DNA of 64,000 bases from Prochlorococcus marinus str. MIT 9401 (GCF_000760095.1 NZ_JNAR01000013.1:42189-106188); one strand, 5' to 3'; positions 48,373 through 58,617 are shown, numbered from the stretch's first letter. The notes: generated from the letters alone by a model not told the origin. A program made the numbers and translations.

Positions 48373-49745
48373 TAATCTTTTTGAATTAACTCAATATTTT
48401 CTCTTTCGACTTCTTTATTTAAAGCTCTTTGCTGTTTTCCTCTCCAAAGTAAAATAAGGGGTGTGCCTTCAAAGCCTAAATTTACTCTAATTTGTTTTTC
48501 AATATATCTTCTATAAGTTATTCCGAATAATTTAGGGTCATTTACAAAAAGAGTAAAAGTGGGAGGTTTGTTCTTTACTTGAGTACCATAATAAAGCCTA
48601 CCTTGCTTGCCGCTTCTCTTCGTTGGAGGACTTTTCCAACTGATTGCTTCTTTAAGTACTTCATTAACTACTGATGTTGTAACTCGTCTTCTGTGTTGAT
48701 TTACAGCATTAAGAGCATGCCCAAAAATATTATCAACTCTTTGACCAGTTAGGGCAGATATAAAAATCATTTTTGACCAGTGTAAAAAATAAAGCTTAGA
48801 TCTAAGTTCTTTTTCAACTTGATAAATTGTTGAACTATTTTTTTCTACAAGATCCCATTTATTAACAACAATTATGCAAGCTCTGCCTTGTTCTTCTATA
48901 CGCCCAGCCAGCTTCTGGTCTTGATCTGTTACTCCGTCAACCGCATCTACAACTAACACACAAACATCACTTCTATCTATAGATTTAAAAGCCCTATTAA
49001 TACCAAAGAATTCAGTACCATATTTTACATTCTTCTTTCTTCTAATCCCTGCAGTATCAATTATTTTCCAATGATTATCACCTTTTTTAATAAGCGTATC
49101 TATTGAATCAGTTGTCGTACCACTAATATCACTAACTATTGCTCTTTTTTCTCCACAGATTGAATTTAACAAACTAGATTTACCAACATTAGGCCTACCA
49201 ATAATTGACATCATTATCTTTTCTTCATCATCCTGGATATTATTTTCAGGGAGTTCGCCAATAACGAGATCTAAAAGATCTCCAGTACCTGAACCGTGAA
49301 TAGCCGAAACAGGGTTAGGTTCCCCCAATCCTAATTTCCAGAATTCTGAAGCTTGGGATATTCCTAGAGTAGTCGATTCGCATTTATTAACAGCAACAAT
49401 TGTTTTACAGCTTGAGTTTCTTAACCATTTTGCTATTGATAAATCACCATCAGTAACTCCTTGATTCCCATCTACCACCAGTAACGCTAGTGAAGCCTCT
49501 TCAAGAGCCAAGAAAACTTGTGTCCTTATCTCTGGGAGAAATTCACTATCATCATCAAAAACTAAACCTCCAGTATCAACTATTTGAAATTCCTTACCTC
49601 CCCATGAAGCATTTTGATAAGTTCTATCTCTCGTAACACCAGGTTTATCAAATACTATTGCATCGTTACTTTGGCAAAGACGATTAACTAAGGTGGATTT
49701 CCCAACATTAGGTCTTCCGATAATTGCTATTGTAGGAAGAATCAA
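48372..49745 (-). CDS. der: Ribosome biogenesis GTPase Der (EngA)
   Basis: This 457-aa tandem GTPase is required for 50S subunit assembly. Two G domains are visible: [18 protein letters not shown] near residue 7 with [10 protein letters not shown], and [18 protein letters not shown] near residue 181 with [21 protein letters not shown]-like C-terminal domain follows ([17 protein letters not shown]). All elements are present at normal length. Confidence 0.97.
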   Translation of the reverse strand: MILPTIAIIGRPNVGKSTLVNRLCQSNDAIVFDKPGVTRDRTYQNASWGGKEFQIVDTGGLVFDDDSEFLPEIRTQVFLALEEASLALLVVDGNQGVTDGDLSIAKWLRNSSCKTIVAVNKCESTTLGISQASEFWKLGLGEPNPVSAIHGSGTGDLLDLVIGELPENNIQDDEEKIMMSIIGRPNVGKSSLLNSICGEKRAIVSDISGTTTDSIDTLIKKGDNHWKIIDTAGIRRKKNVKYGTEFFGINRAFKSIDRSDVCVLVVDAVDGVTDQDQKLAGRIEEQGRACIIVVNKWDLVEKNSSTIYQVEKELRSKLYFLHWSKMIFISALTGQRVDNIFGHALNAVNQHRRRVTTSVVNEVLKEAISWKSPPTKRSGKQGRLYYGTQVKNKPPTFTLFVNDPKLFGITYRRYIEKQIRVNLGFEGTPLILLWRGKQQRALNKEVERENIELIQKD

Positions 49746-49819
49746 TTCTTCTCTCCAAAGAAAGTAGTATCCATTACAACTATACCTTTAATAGAATCAT
49801 TTACCCTTTTCAAAAAAAC

Positions 49820-50305
49820 TTATTTGATTTCTGGATCGCCAAAATGTCCTTTAACTGGATTAAAAGGTGGTGAACTAAGACTCGGCATTAATCCATTATC
49901 TTTTGAAAAACAATCATTTTTAATCGCCCAATAAATCAACCAATTTACTGCCGTCGCTCTTCTAGTTCTTCTTGGATAAAGTTCATTAATCTTATAACCT
50001 TTAAAATTAAGAAAATTTTTCAATCCCTGTTTATAGTCTTTTGGAATTGATCGAGTCAAATGTACTGAGGCTGGTCGCTCTGAAATGATTTGAGGAGCTT
50101 CTTCAAATTTTTCTGACCAATAAGAAGGAGTTAATGCGCTAGAAACCCAATTATTTAAAGTTGTTTCTCTAGTATAAAAAAGTCTTTCCCAAACCAATTC
50201 ACAAACAAAAACATCACTAACCCTATCTTCGAGAACAAGAAATAATAGATCTTTACATATTGGCCATGTAAATTGATTTTCAACTAATTTTTCTTTTTTA
50301 TACAT
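49820..50305 (-). CDS. DUF1823 cyanobacterial protein
   Basis: This 161-aa soluble protein, rich in Trp and Tyr (FVCELVWERLFYTRETTLNNWVSSALTPSYWSEKFEEAP, RRTRRATAVNWLIYWAI), matches the cyanobacterial DUF1823 family. Function is unknown. It begins inside the cobI stop codon region (one-base overlap), so it is probably translationally coupled with cobI. No membrane segment or catalytic motif is visible. Confidence 0.8.
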   Translation of the reverse strand: MYKKEKLVENQFTWPICKDLLFLVLEDRVSDVFVCELVWERLFYTRETTLNNWVSSALTPSYWSEKFEEAPQIISERPASVHLTRSIPKDYKQGLKNFLNFKGYKINELYPRRTRRATAVNWLIYWAIKNDCFSKDNGLMPSLSSPPFNPVKGHFGDPEIK

Positions 50306-51060
50306 TAATCAAACCTTATCAAAATCAAAGAAAAATAAGGCATAAATTCCTTTTTATATTGTGATGCATATTGAATAATTTGATCAGGCATCCCAATACT
50401 TAAAGCTATTAATGTTGTATTGATGATATCCTCTTTTTTTAAAATTTCCCTGACTAAATTCCATCTTTTACCAACTTTCATAATGGCCAACACCGTTTTG
50501 GTTTCCTTACTTTCCCTAATTAGGGTTGTTAATTCAGATTCTGAAGAAGGGCATTCTTTTATGATTAATGTCTCGCCTTTTTTTACCAAATCAAAATCAT
50601 TCAAAGCTGCTGCTGCTGAAATAGAGGAAATACCAGGTATAGTTTTGGTGATAATTTCAGCATGATTATTTTTTATTAACCTCAAAATATTAGAAGAACT
50701 TGCAAATAGTGAAGTATCTCCAAGGCAAAGTAAAACAACTGATTCGCCATTTTGTATAAATTTCACAATTTTTTCTACAGCATTAGACCATATTTGATCT
50801 GGATCAAAATCCTTCCTAGCCATTGGGAAGATAATAGGGATATTTTTTTTAAATTTGGTGTATTTCTTGACTATTTCCGCAGCGAAACTCTTTTTATTAT
50901 CGTCTGATATTGGAAAAACTATAACTTTCGCTTTTTTTATTGCTTCCACAGCAGCAATTGTTAAAAGCGATGGATCTCCAGGACCTACACCAACGATGGT
51001 GAATGTTGGTAAATCATTTTTATATCGATTAAGTAAAATCAGGAACTTGTTTATTATCAT
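50305..51060 (-). CDS. cobI: Precorrin-2 C20-methyltransferase (CobI)
   Basis: It is a SAM-dependent tetrapyrrole methyltransferase making precorrin-3A in the cobalamin corrin ring pathway. The 251-aa protein has FTIVGVGPGDPSLLTIAAVEAIKKA (the SAM loop with GVGPGDP near residue 22), CLGDTSLFASSSN and VPGISSISAAAALNDF (here TIPGISSIS). Length and motifs are standard for CobI/CbiL. It belongs with the CobT-like gene of this window in B12 synthesis. Confidence 0.92.
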   Translation of the reverse strand: MIINKFLILLNRYKNDLPTFTIVGVGPGDPSLLTIAAVEAIKKAKVIVFPISDDNKKSFAAEIVKKYTKFKKNIPIIFPMARKDFDPDQIWSNAVEKIVKFIQNGESVVLLCLGDTSLFASSSNILRLIKNNHAEIITKTIPGISSISAAAALNDFDLVKKGETLIIKECPSSESELTTLIRESKETKTVLAIMKVGKRWNLVREILKKEDIINTTLIALSIGMPDQIIQYASQYKKEFMPYFSLILIRFD

Positions 51061-51076
51061 TTTTATTTTATTAACT

Positions 51077-51685
51077 TTAGCTATGTACCCTTGGCAATAT
51101 AAAAGTTTCAGCTAGGATTGCTGACTCAATTTCAGACAATTCCTTTAACCTTTTGAAAGTTTGATTTTTGTAAAATTTAGTTTGGGCTAGTTTCCAGTAA
51201 ACTCCAAAATGTCTTGCCTCACTCTCTAGCAGAGACTCATAAAGAGATTTAAACGATTTATCTTCAGAATTCAGCGCAAGCAAGCTTAATCTTTCATGAC
51301 TTCTTGCTTCAATAAGTCCTGCTATTAAGAAACTATCAAGCATTCTATTGGGCTCTTCCTTTCTTATATTCTTAGACAATTCAGCTCCATATGGAGGTGG
51401 TTTTAACGACTCAAGAGAATGTCCAAGATCTTTTAAAAAATAAAGTATTTTTTCAAAATGCTCTAATTCCTCTCTCGCTATTGGACTTAGAACCTCTGCC
51501 AGATTTGGTTCTGATGGATATCTAAACATCAACTGAATAGCTACTCCTGCTGCTTTTCTTTCACAATGAGCATGGTCAATAAGAATATGTATTGGATTAG
51601 ATAGTGCAAGTTTGATCCACTCATCTGAGGTGGATGACGATAAATATTTAATATGAGAAGTGGGCCTTTTAAAATCGACTAGCAT
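51077..51685 (-). CDS. miaE: tRNA-(ms2io6A37)-hydroxylase MiaE-like diiron protein
   Basis: This 202-aa four-helix diiron protein hydroxylates the isopentenyl group of ms2i6A37 in tRNA. The iron ligands are seen in pairs of helices: DHAHCERKAAGVAIQLM, IAREELEHFEKIL, IEARSHERLSLLA and LLESEARHFGVYW, giving E-x2-H type motifs. The family length is about 200-270 aa. It is on the same strand as aroQ, whose stop lies 1 bp upstream. Confidence 0.86.
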   Translation of the reverse strand: MLVDFKRPTSHIKYLSSSTSDEWIKLALSNPIHILIDHAHCERKAAGVAIQLMFRYPSEPNLAEVLSPIAREELEHFEKILYFLKDLGHSLESLKPPPYGAELSKNIRKEEPNRMLDSFLIAGLIEARSHERLSLLALNSEDKSFKSLYESLLESEARHFGVYWKLAQTKFYKNQTFKRLKELSEIESAILAETFILPRVHS

Positions 51686-52126
51686 TTAATCTTTAATACT
51701 CAAATACCCAATGATTCCTTCAAGAGCTAGGGAATAACTTGATATGCCGAATCCACTAATAATTCCTATAGCTTTATCTGTAAGAAAAGATTCTTTGCGA
51801 AAATCTTCTCTACTGAAAATATTTGAAATATGTAACTCTACAAAAGGAATTTTTGATCCAATTAAAGCATCACGAATAGAAATCGAGGTATGAGTAAAAG
51901 CGCCAGCATTTATTAGGATACCTTGGATACTTTTTACAGATTCCTGAATTTTATCTACTATTTCTCCTTCGTGATTACTTTGAAAACATTCAAGATTAAT
52001 ACTTTTTTCTTTAGCAATTTTAGTTAAATCTTTTTCTATATCACTCAATGTTTTATTACCATATATTTCAGGTTCTCTAGTCCCCAAAAGATTTAGATTT
52101 GGTCCATTTATCAATAAAATATTCAT
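51686..52126 (-). CDS. aroQ: 3-dehydroquinate dehydratase, type II (AroQ)
   Basis: It dehydrates 3-dehydroquinate in the shikimate pathway. The conserved N-terminus [23 protein letters not shown] starts at 52126 (or at the adjacent ATG at 52129). A longer frame upstream to 52186 adds a Phe-rich segment not seen in the family and is rejected. The active-site residues are in [19 protein letters not shown] and [15 protein letters not shown]. The length of about 146 aa is standard. The last core gene before the tRNA pair. Confidence 0.94.
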   Translation of the reverse strand: MNILLINGPNLNLLGTREPEIYGNKTLSDIEKDLTKIAKEKSINLECFQSNHEGEIVDKIQESVKSIQGILINAGAFTHTSISIRDALIGSKIPFVELHISNIFSREDFRKESFLTDKAIGIISGFGISSYSLALEGIIGYLSIKD

Positions 52127-52228
52127 CATCAATAAAGTCTTTTCTTTACAAATGCTATCTAGAAAGAAACAAAAAAACCAAAACAATTTAACACAAAGTG
52201 TCCATTAACTGATAAGTTCAAATAGTGG

Positions 52229-52310
52229 GGGTCGGTGCCCGAGTGGTTAAAGGGGGCGGACTGTAAATCCGCTGGCTCTGCCTACGTTGGTTCAAATCCA
52301 ACCCGGCCCA
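52229..52310 (+). tRNA. tRNA-Tyr (GTA)
   Basis: The 82-nt sequence folds into a class II tRNA. The acceptor stem is GGGTCGG/CCGGCCC, the anticodon loop is CTGTAAA with anticodon GTA, there is a long variable arm, and the T arm is GTTGG-TTCAAAT-CCAAC. The CCA end is not encoded. It is 10 bp upstream of tRNA-Thr. Confidence 0.96.
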
Positions 52311-52320
52311 CTTTAAAATT

Positions 52321-52392
<72 letters not shown>

Positions 52393-52450
52393 CTCGCGGG
52401 ATAGCTTGGTTTCAGTGAGATAACCACTACCGCACAAAGAAATTATTCAG

Positions 52451-52486
52451 AAGTGGACGTCCGTATTCGGCTCCACTTTTCTGTTT
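52451..52486 (+). terminator. Bipartite hairpin plus T-rich tail after the tRNA genes
   Basis: The outer stem AAGTGGA/TCCACTT (52451-52457 and 52472-52478) encloses an inner hairpin CCG-TATT-CGG. A T-rich tail (TTTCTGTTTT) follows. It probably ends tRNA transcription, or could be a folded recombination site beside the recombinase gene. Its GC content is higher than in the host background. Confidence 0.6.
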
Positions 52487-52532
52487 TAAAGGTAGATATC
52501 TGGAGGTGCATCACACAAACGATGACACCGAA

Positions 52533-53498
52533 ATGGCAACAATCAGAAGAAGCGGCAGAGGCTGGCAGGTCCTTATCAGAAGGAAGAATTATGTAGGGCC
52601 CAGGTCAAGAACTTTTCTTTCCAGAGATCTGGCCCAATCATGGGCAGATGCAGTCGAAGAGAGAACAAAAAAGGTTTTCAGAGATGTCCCAATAACCCTG
52701 GGAGAGGCAATCAATGAATATATAAATGGTCCTCTTCTGCTGCACCGCAGTGCGGAAAATGAAAAATATCCTCTAAGAGTGACAGCAGAAAGCTGGCTTT
52801 GAGACATTCCACTAAGTGATCTGCAGATAAAGCACTTTGCGGTCTGGCGAGATGAACGATTACTGAAGGTGAAACCAAATACAGTGATGCGGGAACTGAG
52901 GATATTAAGAGTACTGATCGACTGGGCAAGAGATGAAAGAGGAGCAGAAATAAAAGATAACCCCGCAAGGCATCTGAGAGTGAGAGGCACTGGAGATGCA
53001 AGAGCTACATTTTTCACTGATCAAGACGAGAAAAGACTTCTATATGAACTGTCTCAGATGTCCAATAAAAATCATCTGAGACTCACAAAGCTTGCACTGG
53101 CAACTGGATTTCGCCGCTCCGAACTTCTGAGCCTGACCTGGAGAAATATTGATATAAAAAACAACAGAATCTATATCCAAAGAAAAGAATGTGCAGCAAG
53201 AGGAGGTTCAAATTCAATGCGAATTGTTCCATTGCCATCAAATGTAAAAAAGCTACTAAGAAGTTTTGAAGGTAAAGAAGGCAAGGTGCTCCCTATTACA
53301 AAAGGATCTGCAAGAAATGGATTTGATAAGGCAAGAAAAAGGGCCGAGCTTAACACTCTCAGATTTCATGATCTTAGGCATATAGCCATAAGCAGAATGT
53401 GGAGTTCAGGAATGAATGCTTTGGAGATAAGTGAATGCAGTGGACACAGAGATATTAAAATGTTGATGAGATACAGTCACTATCAATTAAGTTTTTAA
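52533..53498 (+). pseudogene. Tyrosine recombinase/integrase with in-frame stop and short C-terminus
   Basis: The reading frame codes for a tyrosine recombinase of the phage-integrase family. The N-terminal arm-binding segment (MATIRRSGRGWQVLIRRKNYVG) and core-binding domain run to a TGA at 52800-52802; the same frame then continues without a shift (DIPLSDLQIKHFAVWRDERL) into the catalytic domain. The catalytic set is intact: Arg in ATGFRRSELLSLTW, HDLRHIAISRMW (His, Arg), GHRDIKMLMRYSHY (His, Tyr). The protein ends six residues after the catalytic Tyr region. An earlier GTG at 52506 is less likely as start. GC is higher than in flanking DNA. Confidence 0.85.
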
Positions 53499-53747
53499 AT
53501 TAATAACTTTCACCCCTGGGGGGATTTCAAAGTGATTGGACGTATAAACGAAAGATAACTTTAGATAAAAATTTAAGATTTTTTGAATAAATTCTGTATT
53601 ACATAAATATCATCTGCCTTAGGATATTTTTCCTTAAAAATTTTGCGGGAAAAATTCTCGCATGAGATCTAAATAGGATTAACCTCTATTTTATATTTCT
53701 GGCAAACCTGATATAAGAAATTTTTTTTATTAGATAATCTTTTGATA

Positions 53748-54695
53748 TTAGTATTCATTTATTACATTAGATCCAAAATTATTTAATCGATCAAAATCAA
53801 TTGTCAAAATACCCCTTCGAAGCCATATGGGCTGAGGTTCCAAAACTAAAGAAGAGAAATCAGGCTTTAAAAATCTTATGGTTTTTCTCGTTTTATTCAT
53901 ATCAAATAAATCATTAGTAAATTCAGCAATGTTTTCAAAAGAGATTATGATGTTGAATACTCTTTGATATCCCAAATCGTTTTTATTTAATTTTGAGAGA
54001 AGAATTTTACAAATATCTTTACAAGAAATACCACTTGGATCTTTAAAACAAATCACTGAGGCAATTTCAGCATTTTTAATTTTTTTAAATGACTGGATTT
54101 GATTAATACTAATTTTATGTTCTCTAATATCTGGATTTAAAGTTGATTTAATTTCAATATCAGGATTATTTTCTGAGGACTTAATATCAAAAGCTTCATT
54201 TCTGGTTGAAATCCAATGATTAGTTATAGAAGGATAGTTATTAATTAAATTTAAAACTACACAAACTTCTGAGAAGAAGCCTGAACTACTAAATTTTTTA
54301 TTCCCAAGATTAAAAGTTTCAATTACATTAAGAAATCTATTAATTTGATTTACGTAATCATCAGATTCAAGCAAATCGTTGATATGCATCAACATCTCAT
54401 ATTGTTCTTCTATTGAATTAGAAAAATAAATTAGTGGGCAACCAAAGACTTTACATGAATTATCTATAACAGATGTATATTCAGTTGGCGGGCTCAACAT
54501 GCATACATTTTGTATTCCTACATTTGTTCTGTAAATATTTGAGGGGAAAATGATTACTAAATTTTTTGAAGAATTAAATCCAAATATTGAGTTTTTAGAA
54601 AGCTTGATATCAGAAATAAATACTCCTTTTTTATCATCAAAAATATGCTCAAGAGAACTATTGTAAAATTTTTTATACTCTAAAATTGAAAACAT
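53748..54695 (-). CDS. PD-(D/E)XK endonuclease of the DUF4420 family (defence operon, gene 4)
   Basis: This 315-aa protein is the last gene of the methyltransferase-MORC-Z1 operon. It has a PD-(D/E)XK core: Glu in SSGFFSEVCVVLNL near residue 143, FDIKSS with Asp170, and PDIEIKST with Glu181 and Lys183. This matches the DUF4420 'PD-(D/E)XK motif protein' family found with Z1 and GHKL proteins. The C-terminal half (CFKDPSGISCKDICKILLS) may help recognition. Its start overlaps the Z1 stop by one base. It is the probable cleaving subunit. Confidence 0.82.
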   Translation of the reverse strand: MFSILEYKKFYNSSLEHIFDDKKGVFISDIKLSKNSIFGFNSSKNLVIIFPSNIYRTNVGIQNVCMLSPPTEYTSVIDNSCKVFGCPLIYFSNSIEEQYEMLMHINDLLESDDYVNQINRFLNVIETFNLGNKKFSSSGFFSEVCVVLNLINNYPSITNHWISTRNEAFDIKSSENNPDIEIKSTLNPDIREHKISINQIQSFKKIKNAEIASVICFKDPSGISCKDICKILLSKLNKNDLGYQRVFNIIISFENIAEFTNDLFDMNKTRKTIRFLKPDFSSLVLEPQPIWLRRGILTIDFDRLNNFGSNVINEY

Positions 54696-57004
54696 TATTG
54701 ACTATAAAATCTCCAATTATCAAGATCAGGAAATTTTACGTGAATAGTAAATGTTTTACTTTGATTATTCAAAAAATAACTCTTTACCCTCCTATCTGAT
54801 TCGAAATTATCATCATAAGCCCCTTCATTTTGAATAGAAAATCTTACTAAATTCAAATGTAAAGTAACCATATCTTTTTTTACCATGTCTCTATCTTCTA
54901 ACCATTTTTTGGGTCCTAAATTTTTCTTTGGATCATAACCCCTGTCCATGTTTCTAATCATGGGCAGTTCATAATCTTCAATTCTTTCTCCATTTTTTTT
55001 AGTAGGATACTTTATTTTATATTCTGAAGGATTTGAAGAAAAATTTTCTTCATCTAATCTTTCTGTTCCTTTAATTACGGCAAGCCTCAAGCAAGTAAGT
55101 ATTTTATCAGAGTCCTTAAATTGAGTTAAATTATTTTGGATAGAAGTATTCAAAATAGCAAGATGATTAAGGTCTGCTTCGCAAGTTTGATATTGATTTA
55201 ACAAAACTTTCAAATCACCTATCGTCATTTCTTCTGAAGCTAAACATCTCCATTTTTTAAATGCTTGCGATGAAAAGTTATATTTTTCCAGAATTTCCAT
55301 TCCCAAATCGAGATTTTTTTCTCTTTGTTCAAAACTTAAATATTGAGCATATTTTGGGAAAAACCAACCAAAAATTCCATCAGTATTTAAAACATCATGA
55401 ATATTAGATCTAGTAGGCCTAAAGGGCTTTTTTATAGGGATAGAGAAGCCTCCTTTAAGATATGGTTTCTCATCAAATAAGTGGTCTTTTAAACCATGTC
55501 TTATAGAGTTTTCAGTAACTAGAGCAGCTTTATAGAAATTTAAGTTACCGTTATCTAGCCAAAGCCTACTAAGATTCAAATGATCTTCTGATTTATAACC
55601 ACAAAATCTGGCTCTCTGTTGAATATTGTCTGCATTAGTTCCTGGATTTCTTGAGAGATAAGTAACCATTAAACCTTCTACTGTAAATCCTCTTTCAATA
55701 GACATTGCACCGATTATTATATGAATTCTAGATTGCTCCCAAAAAGCTTTTAAATCTTCAATTTTATTATCTTTATTGATAATGGAAATTCTTGGTACTT
55801 TTTCAATTATTCTTATAACTTCAACTTGAATTTGACTCCAATCACTTAAATCTGGAAAACCAAGATTTTGGGAGATTTCATTTATTAAATTATTAAAATT
55901 AACTTCTTGTAAAACTTTTGAATCTCCATATTCTTCATCGAGCAAATCAATAAGTTTGTCGAAGTAATCATCTATCCATTTTCTATATCTCTTATGCTCT
56001 TTTGTTGAAGAATCTGGATGACATAAGAAGGTGAATGGAGCTTTTAAACCTCTTTTTCTAGCAATAGCGCAGGAAATAATAAAATAATTTAAAGATTCTA
56101 TAAGAGATTCTGGTGGATCTTTTTGACCATCATCAATTTCCGGAATATCATCCTCTTCAATTGTATTTACATAGAAATTTATAGTATCTGTATTTCTGAA
56201 ATAAGTATGAATCCCAATATACTTTTCTGATCTTCTAGAAATTGAGACATATGTTGGAGAAAGTTCATCATCACTAGGAATACAAAAAAGTGCATTAGCA
56301 GTAGCAGTAACTTGAATAAACGTTGTAAATTTTGAATGGCAATCTATTAAATTTTTTATTAACTTATATGTTGGGCTTTCTTTTTTTTGTCTTATCATCG
56401 TATTCAAACTTGCTTGATCAGCTTCGTCATCCAAAATAATTGAGCCAAAATTCTTTTCTGTGAGATTTAATTCTTGAAATTTATTTGTTAAATCTTTAAT
56501 ATGCTTCGTCTCTTTTAATATGATAGAGACGATCATTGTTTTATAAGATCCAGATCTCACATTTCTATCCAATTGCTTAACTTGCGTTTTCAACTGAGAG
56601 TCGTCGCCTTTATAAAAATAGAATTTATCACGATCTTTATCTATCCATTGAAGAATTGCTTCTATTCTTGATTCATTTTGTGCCTTTAAAATTGTTTTTG
56701 TACCAGTCAATAAACTTGTTAACAGAAAGTTATTGTCATGAGCTAATGCTATGGCTGCGGCCATAGTCAAAGTCTTTCCACTTTGAACATCTCCTATATG
56801 TAAATTTGTCCTCTTGCTTGTATTAACTGAATTTGGCTGAATGCATCTTTGAAGAATCATTTTTGCATTTTCTTTAATTATTTCTATATCATCAGGAGAT
56901 AATTTTTCCTCTTTCTTGCAATAATCCTGAAAATCAATAAATGTTTCTCCATTGATAACTGGATTCCAAAAATCATTAATAGGCTTAGGGATTATTTCAC
57001 TCAT
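54695..57004 (-). CDS. Z1-domain superfamily II helicase-like protein (defence operon, gene 3)
   Basis: This 769-aa protein has a Walker A GDVQSGKT at residues 71-78 and DDEAD (Walker B) at 192-196. The motif III-like VTATA is at about 232, and the Z1 hallmark ERGFTVEGL...QQRARFCGY is at 437-470. Z1 domains accompany MORC-type ATPases and endonucleases in restriction-modification loci, where they probably move along or remodel DNA. The coding sequence is close to the end of the MORC gene (5 bp gap). No partner endonuclease domain is fused. Composition is AT-rich. Confidence 0.88.
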   Translation of the reverse strand: MSEIIPKPINDFWNPVINGETFIDFQDYCKKEEKLSPDDIEIIKENAKMILQRCIQPNSVNTSKRTNLHIGDVQSGKTLTMAAAIALAHDNNFLLTSLLTGTKTILKAQNESRIEAILQWIDKDRDKFYFYKGDDSQLKTQVKQLDRNVRSGSYKTMIVSIILKETKHIKDLTNKFQELNLTEKNFGSIILDDEADQASLNTMIRQKKESPTYKLIKNLIDCHSKFTTFIQVTATANALFCIPSDDELSPTYVSISRRSEKYIGIHTYFRNTDTINFYVNTIEEDDIPEIDDGQKDPPESLIESLNYFIISCAIARKRGLKAPFTFLCHPDSSTKEHKRYRKWIDDYFDKLIDLLDEEYGDSKVLQEVNFNNLINEISQNLGFPDLSDWSQIQVEVIRIIEKVPRISIINKDNKIEDLKAFWEQSRIHIIIGAMSIERGFTVEGLMVTYLSRNPGTNADNIQQRARFCGYKSEDHLNLSRLWLDNGNLNFYKAALVTENSIRHGLKDHLFDEKPYLKGGFSIPIKKPFRPTRSNIHDVLNTDGIFGWFFPKYAQYLSFEQREKNLDLGMEILEKYNFSSQAFKKWRCLASEEMTIGDLKVLLNQYQTCEADLNHLAILNTSIQNNLTQFKDSDKILTCLRLAVIKGTERLDEENFSSNPSEYKIKYPTKKNGERIEDYELPMIRNMDRGYDPKKNLGPKKWLEDRDMVKKDMVTLHLNLVRFSIQNEGAYDDNFESDRRVKSYFLNNQSKTFTIHVKFPDLDNWRFYSQ

Positions 57005-57009
57005 TATCT

Positions 57010-58617
57010 CTAATTATTTTTAACAATATTATTAACTAATTCGTTTATTCTTTGCCTTAATAATCCGATAAAACGATGACCTTGAGCGGTCATTATTATT
57101 TCAGAAGTTGATATTGCCAGAAGCAAAATTTGAGTGACATTTATAGCCTCAGGCGCATTATTACAATTATCAAGAATAAGCTTGTGGGAACTATTAATTA
57201 ATATTCTTATATTTTTAACTTTACTATTAATATTCTCAGAGTCTTTATCTAAATATTCAATTGAATAAAGACTTGAATCTTTTAATTCACTCATTGATAC
57301 TGAGATATTCCATTCAACTCCACCAATTGAGTACTTAAAAAACTTTTGATCTTGAATATTAAGCTCTGAAGATTCATCATTTTTTTCATTGACGGATTGA
57401 TTAGGATTTATGCCAGTTATTGATGGATGATTATTACCTTTGATTGCATCTGATAACCTACTGACTAAATTATTTTCTGGGACATTTTTATTAAATGTTG
57501 TATTTATTATTCCATTTTCATTTCCCAACTTTTCAGTAATACCTTTGGTTGCAATAAACATTTCAATTTTTGATTTTTCATCTAATTTTTTTGCTCTGTA
57601 TTCATTCGCTTGTTTGATAATTTTTAAAGGATCAGAATTAATAATTTCCTTTATTTTTTCATTTAATTCATCTTCATATTCGAGAAAGTTAAAACTGTCT
57701 TTTGTATGCGAAACATCAAATCCATCTATATGAATCTCCCCAAAAATTCTTTGATAGGGAAAGGTATTTGAACTTCCAAAAATTTCTATAGGTCGTCTTT
57801 TCTCATCATCTGATCCCTCTATTAATCTCTTTCTTCTGAAATAGCTAAATCCTGCCTGAGTTGTAGAGCCTTTTTCTCTTATAGCAACAAAACCCTTTAT
57901 TGAAGCGCCATTACTCAAATTAAATGAGAGTGGCTTTTTCCATTCAAAACTTTGGCCATTTTCATCCCATGCTGGAGGAGAGTTTAAAATATCAGGATCA
58001 ATATACTCTAATTTTTCTCCATTAAATTCTATTTCTAATAAATTTGATTTTAAAAAACACCTATAGATAGAACTCAAATGAGACTTAATTTTTTTTATTG
58101 TGTTTCCTCTTAATTGGGAATGTAATTTACGCAATTCAATTCTTGTAAAACCACTTTTAGAAGACTTTTCTTGAATCTCTGGTGACAAAAATCCATCACT
58201 TACTTTTAGATTTTCTTCTACAAGATTGTATTTAAATATTTTATGAGAATCTATAGGTTGAGTTACAACAGTCCAATCGGGTGAAAACCATAATCCAGCA
58301 GATTTCATTCCTATTCCAAATTCAGATAAACCAGACCTGTCAGCTGGAGGAATTCCTGCTGTAAATGCTCTTTCATGTTCTTTTTCAGATATTCCATAAG
58401 CATTATCTTCAACTGATAAATAAGAATTATTAGGATCATATTTTATATTTATTAGACATTTATTTCTAGTATCAAAAGTGCCATTTTTAGTTTCAAAACT
58501 TTGAATAGCATTGTCGATAAATTCGGCTAAGGCATACCAAGACTTGTAGTTTATATGTTTAAAATAACCATAAACTCCCATACCTGGAGTTATGTTAAGT
58601 GACTGAGAATCTGTCAT
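57010..58617 (-). CDS. MutL/MORC-type GHKL ATPase (defence operon, gene 2)
   Basis: This 535-aa ATPase has the GHKL fold: motif I ALAEFIDNAIQSF with Glu32/Asp35-Asn36, motif II VEDNAYGIS near residue 70, and motif III GIGMKSAGLW at 101-110. It resembles the MORC-like ATPases that occur in bacterial restriction-modification operons. After an S5-like domain, the C-terminus contains a beta-rich region and two charged helices. Its start overlaps the stop of the methyltransferase by four bases (ATGA). It probably dimerises to clamp DNA. Confidence 0.88.
   Translation of the reverse strand: MTDSQSLNITPGMGVYGYFKHINYKSWYALAEFIDNAIQSFETKNGTFDTRNKCLINIKYDPNNSYLSVEDNAYGISEKEHERAFTAGIPPADRSGLSEFGIGMKSAGLWFSPDWTVVTQPIDSHKIFKYNLVEENLKVSDGFLSPEIQEKSSKSGFTRIELRKLHSQLRGNTIKKIKSHLSSIYRCFLKSNLLEIEFNGEKLEYIDPDILNSPPAWDENGQSFEWKKPLSFNLSNGASIKGFVAIREKGSTTQAGFSYFRRKRLIEGSDDEKRRPIEIFGSSNTFPYQRIFGEIHIDGFDVSHTKDSFNFLEYEDELNEKIKEIINSDPLKIIKQANEYRAKKLDEKSKIEMFIATKGITEKLGNENGIINTTFNKNVPENNLVSRLSDAIKGNNHPSITGINPNQSVNEKNDESSELNIQDQKFFKYSIGGVEWNISVSMSELKDSSLYSIEYLDKDSENINSKVKNIRILINSSHKLILDNCNNAPEAINVTQILLLAISTSEIIMTAQGHRFIGLLRQRINELVNNIVKNN

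Noticed and set aside
52127..52186. Upstream extension of aroQ (20 extra residues rich in Phe)
   Set aside because: Not present in the family; the conserved [10 protein letters not shown] begins at 52126.
52589..53017. Antisense open frame through the recombinase gene (142 aa)
   Set aside because: It lies wholly opposite the recombinase coding region and its protein is Ser/Leu-rich with no domain; it is a by-product of the higher GC on the sense strand.
53511..53523. CCCCTGGGG-type GC spike after the recombinase
   Set aside because: Could be part of an attachment core, but too short and without a second copy in the window to claim.
53669..53758. 29-codon minus-strand frame after the DUF4420 gene
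   Set aside because: Although it overlaps the preceding stop, it is too short and has no conserved features; may be chance.
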